A stretch of 64,000 nt of DNA from Caballeronia sordidicola (lineage in GTDB: Bacteria; Pseudomonadota; Gammaproteobacteria; Burkholderiales; Burkholderiaceae), in assembly GCF_000729995.1 (NCBI RefSeq), contig NZ_JNFG01000009.1, positions 1 to 64,000 on the forward strand, given 5' to 3'. The number at the start of each line of letters is the position of its first letter. Position 1 is the stretch's first letter. A program made the position numbers and the translations under genes. The notes below the pieces were generated by a model. It saw only the letters and a program-made list of their open reading frames with translations, did not search any database and had not been told where the DNA came from. Positions 63,857-64,000 of the stretch are shown piece after piece.

Positions 63857-64000
63857 ATGCAAACCATCAATCAGTTCCCGTTCGTTTCAGTTGCAGGAAA
63901 TCCCTTTGACCGCGGTCGCCAATATGGCGTCCAGGTAGCGCAACGAGTACGTGCAAGTGCTGCGATGTACACGCAAACGCTCGCAGACCTTGGCTACAGC
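63857..64000 (+). CDS. Start of a penicillin acyltransferase/C45-peptidase-like protein (partial at window edge)
   Basis: ATG 63857 opens a frame that runs to the window end (48 residues). The motif GNPFDRGRQYGVQVAQRVRA matches the N-terminus of acyl-CoA:6-aminopenicillanate acyltransferase-like Ntn hydrolases (C45), which have a conserved G-x-P-x-x-R-G-x-x-x-G region before the self-cleaving Gly-Cys. That catalytic Cys lies beyond the window. The divergent LysR gene suggests regulated expression. Confidence 0.7.
   Translation, partial: MQTINQFPFVSVAGNPFDRGRQYGVQVAQRVRASAAMYTQTLADLGYS

Overview
The window looks like accessory DNA from a Burkholderiales bacterium, most likely Paraburkholderia, Caballeronia or Burkholderia. 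This rests on high GC, three Burkholderia-type porins, an ISKra4-like insertion sequence, and many LysR, IclR and GntR regulators next to aromatic or amine catabolic operons. The replicon type cannot be read from the sequence, but the patchwork layout and the number of gene remnants suit a chromid or megaplasmid region. No rRNA, convincing tRNA, CRISPR array or replication origin was found.

Region 1 (1-6.0 kb, + strand): the end of an HMG-CoA lyase-like gene, etfBA, a small ORF, bioB, a BioI-like cytochrome P450, an 80-aa unknown, panC and the first codons of a decayed panD. Together with a truncated bioA at 13.7-14.8 kb this looks like a partly destroyed vitamin (biotin plus pantothenate) island.

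Region 2 (6-19.3 kb): a decay zone. It holds a DUF2889 gene and a frameshifted second copy of part of it, an internally deleted thiolase, an intact 3-hydroxyacyl-CoA dehydrogenase, a LysR regulator, an SDR, bioA cut at an ISKra4-like IS with 24-bp perfect terminal repeats, a 3' fragment of an Ldh-family dehydrogenase, an MFS gene whose tail is spliced to a threonine-dehydratase remnant, and a VOC protein.

Region 3 (19.3-32.4 kb, mostly - strand): a catabolic island with two SnoaL/NTF2-like proteins (one a tandem double domain), an MFS transporter, a type I extradiol (VOC) dioxygenase-like protein, a cupin, a fumarylacetoacetate-hydrolase-family (FAH) enzyme, an HSL-type hydrolase, an FAD aromatic hydroxylase, porins and a divergent LysR. 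The logic is hydroxylation, extradiol ring cleavage and C-C hydrolysis.

Region 4 (32.4-49.2 kb): an SDR, a dienelactone hydrolase, a porin, an orphan LivJ-like binding protein and a GST. A tight operon follows (two RidA proteins, a DadA-like oxidase, an aminotransferase, an FAH enzyme, hydantoinase/oxoprolinase B and A). Divergent to it, beyond an 11-bp inverted repeat, lie an SDR, an IclR regulator and a diaminopropionate-ammonia-lyase homologue that lacks the PLP lysine.

Region 5 (49.3-62.6 kb): a phthalate-dioxygenase-like set (reductase, Rieske oxygenase, Gfo/Idh dehydrogenase), a GntR/FCD regulator, and a divergent operon of LigB-LigA fusion dioxygenase, RidA, gamma-glutamyltransferase, amino-acid ABC binding protein, fused ABC permease-ATPase and FAH enzyme. 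The 11-mer ACAAAGTATAC occurs upstream of all three transcription units, so they probably form one regulon. This is the best candidate for an undescribed pathway. The window ends with hydrolase and RhtA remnants, a LysR regulator and the start of a penicillin-acyltransferase-like gene.
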